Source of the DNA: an uncultured Bacteroides sp.
GTDB taxonomy: Bacteria > Bacteroidota > Bacteroidia > Bacteroidales > Bacteroidaceae
Length of the DNA stretch: 55,411 nucleotides
Assembly (NCBI GenBank): GCA_900555635.1
Contig: USLU01000032.1
Location: 1 to 55,411 of the forward strand
Direction of reading: 5' to 3'
Under the pieces are notes generated by a model. That model was not told where the DNA came from. It saw nothing but the letters and a program-made list of their open reading frames with translations, and did not search any database. Shown in pieces: positions 50,540 through 55,411 of the stretch. Both the position numbers and the translations under genes were made by a program. Within the stretch, counting starts at the first letter, position 1. Each line of letters starts with the position of its first letter.

Positions 50540-52147
50540 TTAATAACCTTCATTTTGTTGTAAGTTTCCGTTTACCGTCAGGTCGGTCACGGGGATGGGG
50601 TACACGTTGTATCGTTTGTTTACTCCTACACCTGTGCTGATACCTCCTTTGAAGTCCCAGGTATAGGAAGAAGAAATCAGCAGGCCGAAGCGTACCAAGT
50701 CTGTACGGCGTACACCTTCCCAATACATCTCGCGACCGCGTTCGTCCAGCAGGTTGCGGAAACTGTTCTCAGTCAACCAGCTTTCAGAAACCTTGTGAAG
50801 TTCGTCGCCGTAAGCACGTTTACGCAAATCGTTGATATAGCCCACAGCGGTGCTTTTGCTTCCTTCTCCACCACGAGCCACAGCTTCGGCATACATCAGG
50901 TAGATATCTCCTAGGCGGAACATGGGGAAGTCGGTATCCACCCATAAAGTATTCTTGCCCGGCGTGCCATCGCTGCCCAGGTTGCTGAACTTATACACAC
51001 TCCAACCTTCCGTCTCGAATGTACCTGCCACAGAGGTAGTGATGCTGATGGAACGTCCTTTATCTTCGAAGATACCACGCTTGTCCAGAATCTCGGAAGC
51101 TTTGGGCGCCTCATTGTTCTTGTAGTCGAAAAGCTTTACCAGATTGCTGGTACCACGGAATCCCGACCAGCCTTGGTCTACTCCGCTATGAGCAAGCAGC
51201 ACTTCTTTGTCCTCTTTTCCGCGTGCACCGATGATGATGGCGGCCATACCCCATGATTGAACTGTTTCTCCGTCGAAGATAATGGGGTAGATGATTTCCT
51301 TTCTAGTATCCTGGTTCTCGCCATTGTCGGCTCTGAACAAGTCGGCATAGTTGTCGGCCAGTTGGTATCCGGCTTTGATAACCTCGTTGCAGGCATTTAC
51401 ACAATCGGTATAACGTGCTTTGCCTGTGTAGACTTCGGCATTGAGATACATACGTGCCAGCAGGGCATTGGCTACTGCCTGGTCTGCTATGCCATACTTG
51501 GTGCGTGGAGCGGGCAGACTGGATTTTATTTCGTTCAATTCCTTCTCTATCCAGTTGAACAACTCTTCTCTTGACAAGGGAGCGGGTTCAATGGAGTAAT
51601 TGGCTTCGGTAATGAACGGTGGCAATGCGAACATATCCATCAGTACGTAGTAAGCGAAAGCACGGTTGAAACGCGCTTGGGCGGTATAGCTCACTTTGTC
51701 CACTTCGGCCGGGGCGTTCGGTATATTCTTCAGAAATTCGTTTACCAAGGCTACGATGTACATGCAACGTTGATACACACCTTCGATGGGTTCTACTTTA
51801 TTGGTAGTCCATGCAATGTGGTTGATCTCGGTGCACCAGGCATCGTTCCAGGCATTCTTCATCTCATCGGTGGGTTGTTCCTGCAAAGTCCACCAACAAC
51901 GCAGCAAGGCTGTGTTGCCCGGGTCGAGGCCCGAAATGTCCGAGCTGCTGCTACCGTCTTGTCCCGATAGTGCCCATACCGAATAGATCTTATGAAGTCC
52001 TTTCGTATAGCTTGCGGCATCGGTATATGCTTTGTCTGCCGTATCCACGGTGGGGTCGAGCGGTAAGACATCCAAGTCGCTGAGGCAGCTTGAGAAAGAC
52101 AACAAGCAAGTTGCCAAGGCTGCGAAGATATATTTTCTTGTTTTCAT
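50540..52147 (-). CDS. SusD-family glycan-binding lipoprotein (locus C)
   Basis: This is a surface lipoprotein partner of the SusC encoded upstream. The lipoprotein signal ends at FSSCLSD (Cys21). The segment LQEQPTDEMKNAWNDAW resembles the ligand-site loop of SusD proteins close to the starch system, and RFNRAFAYYVLMDMFALPPF and EMYWEGVRRTDLVRFG are general SusD marks. At 535 residues it has typical length. It starts 12 bases after susC. The nearby SusE-like gene strengthens an alpha-glucan or related neutral-glycan assignment, but this remains tentative because no hydrolase of the locus is in view. Confidence 0.94.
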   Translation of the reverse strand: MKTRKYIFAALATCLLSFSSCLSDLDVLPLDPTVDTADKAYTDAASYTKGLHKIYSVWALSGQDGSSSSDISGLDPGNTALLRCWWTLQEQPTDEMKNAWNDAWCTEINHIAWTTNKVEPIEGVYQRCMYIVALVNEFLKNIPNAPAEVDKVSYTAQARFNRAFAYYVLMDMFALPPFITEANYSIEPAPLSREELFNWIEKELNEIKSSLPAPRTKYGIADQAVANALLARMYLNAEVYTGKARYTDCVNACNEVIKAGYQLADNYADLFRADNGENQDTRKEIIYPIIFDGETVQSWGMAAIIIGARGKEDKEVLLAHSGVDQGWSGFRGTSNLVKLFDYKNNEAPKASEILDKRGIFEDKGRSISITTSVAGTFETEGWSVYKFSNLGSDGTPGKNTLWVDTDFPMFRLGDIYLMYAEAVARGGEGSKSTAVGYINDLRKRAYGDELHKVSESWLTENSFRNLLDERGREMYWEGVRRTDLVRFGLLISSSYTWDFKGGISTGVGVNKRYNVYPIPVTDLTVNGNLQQNEGY

Positions 52148-52159
52148 GTGTGACTGTCT

Positions 52160-55153
52160 TTAAAAGTTAAGATTTAAACCAAGGGTATATGTGCGGGGAC
52201 GAGGCCAGATGTTAGAGTCTATAGCTCCACATTCGGGATCGAGTCCGCTGTATTTGGAGATGGTAAATACATTCTGTACCGATGCGCTGATGCGTCCTGA
52301 TAACTTAGCTGCAAACAGGTTGCGGAAAGAATATCCTACAGTGATGTTATCCATCTTGAGGAACGAAGCATTCTCCAGGAAGTAATCGCTCGCCATTTGC
52401 TCGCTGCTATTGAGCAATGTGAAGCCTGTATCTTGGAATCCTTTGTAAAGATTGGTCAGGAAGCCCTTTCCACCGTAGTTGTTGGAAGTACTGTTGCCCG
52501 ATGCTACGCCATTGTATACATAGTTGCCCAGGTTGGCACGCAGGTTGAAACCTAAATCCCACTGCTTGTAGCTGAACTGAGAGCTGAAGCCCATATAGAT
52601 CTTCGCCATCGGACTCTTGTGAGTAAGGTAGCGGTCGGCTTCGGTGATTTGACCGTCATTGTTGCGGTCTACGAATGCATTCTGAATGGGCTTGCCGTTC
52701 TCGTCATATACTTGTTGGTATAGATAGAAAGTGCCGGGCATTTCGCCTACCTGGTGCTTTTGGTTTGTACCTGCATCGATGCCTTGATAATCGGGATTGA
52801 AGGTAGTGGTCAGCTTGGTAATCTTGCTGTCATTCCAAGTGATGTTATATCCCAGTTCCCAGGTAAAGTCTTTGCTTTGAATGGCTACGGCGTTAATGTT
52901 GGCTTCCACACCTTTGTTTTCCATCTTACCCACGTTGGCGGTAATCAAGTTGACGAAGTTGGTTCCGGCTGCGGCGCTGATGGTGTTCAGCAAGTCTTTG
53001 GTATGCTTCTGATAATACTCGATGCTACCGTTGATGCGGTTGTTGAGGAAACCGTAGTCGATGGCTACATTGTACGTGGTGGTCTGTTCCCATTTCAGGT
53101 TGGGGCTATAACCGTTAGGTTTCAGCAGCATAGTACCCAGATAGCTGGTGTTGGGGTTGGTGCTGAGTGAATAAGAGGTGATGTATTGATAATCTCCGAT
53201 TTCTTGCTGACCGGTTACACCATAGCCCAGGCGCAGTTTCAATTTGGAGAGCACATCTTCGGTACCTTTCATAAACGGCTCGTTGCTGATGGTCCAGGCG
53301 AGGGCAGCCGAAGGGAAAAGTCCCCAACGGTTCTTTTCGCTGAATCTTGAAGAACCGTCACGGCGCAAAGTGGCAGTCAGCAGGTAGCGGTCCATGAAGT
53401 TGTAGTTCAAACGACCGAAGAAGGAGATCAAGAAGTTCTCGTAGGGGATGCGGCGGTGGTCGGTGCGGACATACTTCTTCTGGTCGGCATCATAGTTATA
53501 TCCTACCTTGTCGCCGATGTTTTCGGTGATGTTCGAGAATCCCATGTCATGGTTGGCATAGTAGAAGTGCTGCCAGGAGTAACCTGCCATTACGTCAATG
53601 TTACTCTTGATGGATTCGATGTTCTTGGCATAGTTCATATAGAAATCCAACAAGTGGTTGCGGCGCAGGTTGTTCCAGGTGTTGCCTTGTCCCAGTCCAG
53701 TGAAGGTCTTGTCCAAAGAACTCTGTACAGAACCGGGGTTCACGAAGTTGCTTCCGGTGGTCTTGGCTATGTCGTAGCCTAAGTTGAGGTTGGCGTGCAG
53801 GTCTTCCAAGCCATGGATCTTATAGTCCAGCTGGATATTACCCAAGCTACGTTTGGTAGTACCGTGGTTGTCTTTATCGTAGAGCAAAGACAATGGGTTT
53901 TGGGTAGCGAGGTCGGCTTGTGCTCCCGATACGATTCCCCAGTTCCAGTAGCCGTTGTAACGTTGTTGGTCGTCGTAGATGGGCTTGGTAGGGTCGAAGA
54001 AAGCGGCTGCACCAACGGCGCCTGAATCTGCGAAACGGTTGTTGTTGATAGTACCCTTTACGTTGATATCGACGCTCAGGTGGTTGTCGAAGAACTTGGG
54101 GCTCAGGTTAAAAGAACCTGTATAACGTTCGTACTTAGAGGTTTTCAGGGTTCCTCTTTCGTTATTGTAGCCCAAGGATACACGGAAAGGCATAAACCCA
54201 GCCTTACCGGCAATGCTGATGTTCTGGTCGGTGCTTAAACCGGTCTGATAGATGGCATCTTGCCAGTCGGTGCTTTGATTGGGATATACATTCAGAATGT
54301 CATGGATAGTAGTTGTTTCGGGATATTGTGCCAACATTACTTCACGGAAAGATTTGGCATCCAGTGTTTCAATGCGGTTATAAGGGTCTTTGGCTGTGAA
54401 AGTGCCCGAATAGCTCACCTTGATCTTGTCCTGTGTTCCCTTCTTGGTCTGGATGATGATGACACCGTTCGATGCACGCGAACCATAGATGGCGGTTGCC
54501 GAAGCATCTTTCAATACGGTGAATGTCTCAATGTCATTAGGGTTGATGGTAGCCAGCGCATTGGGTGTGCCGGGGGCTGCATCGTTCGATACGGGGATTC
54601 CGTCGATCACGATCAGCGGGTCGTTGCTGGCATTCAAAGAAGCTCCTCCACGGATGCGGATGGTTGAACCCGCTCCCGGGGCACCATCGCCCTGGCTGAC
54701 TGACAAACCGGGTACTTTACCCATAATCAGTTCCTGCGGAGAGGTAACGGCACCTTTGTTCAGCTCTTCGGCTTTGATGGCTACCACAGAGCCACTGAGG
54801 TCATTCTTCTTTACAGAACCGTAACCGATTACAACTACTTCATCCAAAAGTTCGGTATCGTCTTTCAAGATAATATTCAGGGAAGCCGCAGCGGGCACTT
54901 CCTGGGTTTTAAATCCGATGAATGAGACTGTGAGTATATCACCTTGGTTGGCATTAAGGCGGAAAACGCCGTCCAAGTCGGTGATTGTGCCATTTGTAGT
55001 GCCTTTCACTACCACATTGGCGCCGATAATCGGTTCGCCTGTAGAGTCTTTGATCAGTCCTTTGACCGCCACCTGCTGGGCAGATGCGTCGACGGATAAG
55101 AGCAGTCCTACTATCAGGATAAGTAGGGAGTTAAACAAAGTGCTTCTTTTCAT
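52160..55153 (-). CDS. SusC-family TonB-dependent importer (locus C)
   Basis: This is an outer-membrane transporter of 997 residues: signal peptide (LLILIVGLLLSVDASAQ), carboxypeptidase-regulatory domain (GLIKDSTGEPIIGANVVVKG), plug marks ELLDEVVVIGYGSVKKNDL and LKDASATAIYGSRASNGVII, and a barrel ending LGLNLNF. It lacks an STN domain, so regulation should come from a separate activator of the SusR or HTCS kind, not from an ECF pair. None is in the window. A 22-nt periodic array lies directly upstream. It heads a susC-susD-susE operon with gaps of 12 and 16 bases. Confidence 0.95.
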   Translation of the reverse strand: MKRSTLFNSLLILIVGLLLSVDASAQQVAVKGLIKDSTGEPIIGANVVVKGTTNGTITDLDGVFRLNANQGDILTVSFIGFKTQEVPAAASLNIILKDDTELLDEVVVIGYGSVKKNDLSGSVVAIKAEELNKGAVTSPQELIMGKVPGLSVSQGDGAPGAGSTIRIRGGASLNASNDPLIVIDGIPVSNDAAPGTPNALATINPNDIETFTVLKDASATAIYGSRASNGVIIIQTKKGTQDKIKVSYSGTFTAKDPYNRIETLDAKSFREVMLAQYPETTTIHDILNVYPNQSTDWQDAIYQTGLSTDQNISIAGKAGFMPFRVSLGYNNERGTLKTSKYERYTGSFNLSPKFFDNHLSVDINVKGTINNNRFADSGAVGAAAFFDPTKPIYDDQQRYNGYWNWGIVSGAQADLATQNPLSLLYDKDNHGTTKRSLGNIQLDYKIHGLEDLHANLNLGYDIAKTTGSNFVNPGSVQSSLDKTFTGLGQGNTWNNLRRNHLLDFYMNYAKNIESIKSNIDVMAGYSWQHFYYANHDMGFSNITENIGDKVGYNYDADQKKYVRTDHRRIPYENFLISFFGRLNYNFMDRYLLTATLRRDGSSRFSEKNRWGLFPSAALAWTISNEPFMKGTEDVLSKLKLRLGYGVTGQQEIGDYQYITSYSLSTNPNTSYLGTMLLKPNGYSPNLKWEQTTTYNVAIDYGFLNNRINGSIEYYQKHTKDLLNTISAAAGTNFVNLITANVGKMENKGVEANINAVAIQSKDFTWELGYNITWNDSKITKLTTTFNPDYQGIDAGTNQKHQVGEMPGTFYLYQQVYDENGKPIQNAFVDRNNDGQITEADRYLTHKSPMAKIYMGFSSQFSYKQWDLGFNLRANLGNYVYNGVASGNSTSNNYGGKGFLTNLYKGFQDTGFTLLNSSEQMASDYFLENASFLKMDNITVGYSFRNLFAAKLSGRISASVQNVFTISKYSGLDPECGAIDSNIWPRPRTYTLGLNLNF

Positions 55154-55214
55154 TTCTTTTGTGATATCTAAGTTCTTTTTTCAGTGTTTTTTGAAGGATA
55201 ATTGGGGGGTTGCG

Positions 55215-55338
55215 GGATGTATATATCCAGCGTGCTGCATCTATATATCCCGTCTGCTGCATCTATACTTCCAGCGTGCTGGATGTATATATCCAATAAA
55301 TAGGGGATATAACCCCCTGGAGCAGCCCTCTAGACACC
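55215..55338. repeat. 22-nt periodic palindromic array upstream of susC (locus C)
   Basis: Units starting at 55217, 55239, 55261 and 55283 share AT(G/C)TATAYWTCC and then GCTG(C/G), at exactly 22-base steps. Seen the other way, a G(G/C)...CC inverted pair with 12-base spacing recurs at 55215, 55237, 55259, 55281, 55303 and, faintly, 55325. The fifth unit is the palindrome GGGGATATAACCCC. The array covers about 60 to 185 bases upstream of the susC start. No TAnnTTTG box was found in 55154-55215. Confidence 0.85.
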
Positions 55339-55369
55339 TGTTTCAGAGTACATAAGGAGTAACTTCATT

Positions 55370-55411
55370 CCCCTCCTCCTGGGAGGAGGGGTGCCCAAAG
55401 GGCGGGGTCTG
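55370..55411. repeat. GC-rich palindromic dispersed repeat (second copy), extends beyond window
   Basis: The arms CCCCTCCTCC and complement, around TG, are the same as at positions 1-22, here followed by a second small inverted repeat GCCC-AAA-GGGC (55393-55403) and GGGGTCTG. The preceding bases GAGTAACTTCATT match the flank of the first copy in reverse orientation. The element is cut by the window end. Confidence 0.75.

Noticed and set aside
50524..50553. Upstream ATG for the SusE-like protein
   Set aside because: It lies within the end of the susD gene and precedes the lipoprotein signal with charged residues.

Overview
The window is chromosomal DNA of a gut-type Bacteroides or a close relative in the Bacteroidales. 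Four things point there: three SusC/SusD pairs, a giant one-protein hybrid sensor/regulator, an ECF sigma/FecR pair in front of a SusC with an STN domain, and promoters of the Bacteroidales form TTTG-N19-TAnnTTTG instead of E. coli-type -35/-10 boxes. No rRNA, tRNA or CRISPR array was seen.

Layout. (1) 119-2887 (-) is a lone TonB-dependent receptor. (2) 3085-6229 (-) is a tight three-gene operon: an M50-type membrane protease, a VanX-like M15 lipoprotein dipeptidase and a THUMP-like methyltransferase. (3) 6384-20807 (-) is polysaccharide utilization locus A: hybrid regulator, SusC, SusD, GH92, a basic-secretory-protein-like lipoprotein and a second GH92. Two GH92 enzymes point to alpha-mannosides such as mannan or high-mannose N-glycans. 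The regulator keeps its sensor propeller and AraC output, but its kinase domain looks degenerate. (4) 21037-23240 (-) holds beta and gamma subunits of a sodium-pumping decarboxylase and a small secreted protein of unknown function. (5) 23752-25908 (+) is an NfeD/flotillin pair with a good promoter and terminator.

(6) 25993-46961 (+) is locus B: ECF sigma, FecR anti-sigma, SusC with STN, SusD, a beta-helix lipoprotein, GH2, a GH78-like rhamnosidase, a GH20-GH78 fusion, an esterase, a LamG-EEP phosphodiesterase-like protein and a GH123-like protein. The last six genes are nearly contiguous or overlap by ATGA. Rhamnosidases combined with two kinds of hexosaminidase, a beta-galactosidase-type GH2, an esterase and an EEP enzyme suggest a rhamnose- and HexNAc-containing polysaccharide that may carry ester or phosphodiester groups, more like a bacterial surface glycan than a plant or host one. 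This is inference. (7) 47021-47197 is a relic of an IS3-family transposase. (8) 47276-49342 (+) is a lipoprotein with a metzincin zinc motif and a probable propeller. It converges on (9) 49414-55153 (-), a SusC-SusD-SusE-like operon (locus C), across a perfect 15-bp bidirectional terminator.

The most unusual signal is in non-coding DNA. Three long intergenic regions (about 16714-16801, 23450-23582 and 55215-55338) carry degenerate tandem repeats with a period of 21-22 nt. Each locus uses its own repeated word, each unit has internal inverted symmetry, and two of the three lie directly upstream of susC genes. A weaker 22-nt periodicity lies upstream of the TonB receptor at 2945-3032. I know of no described element that matches.
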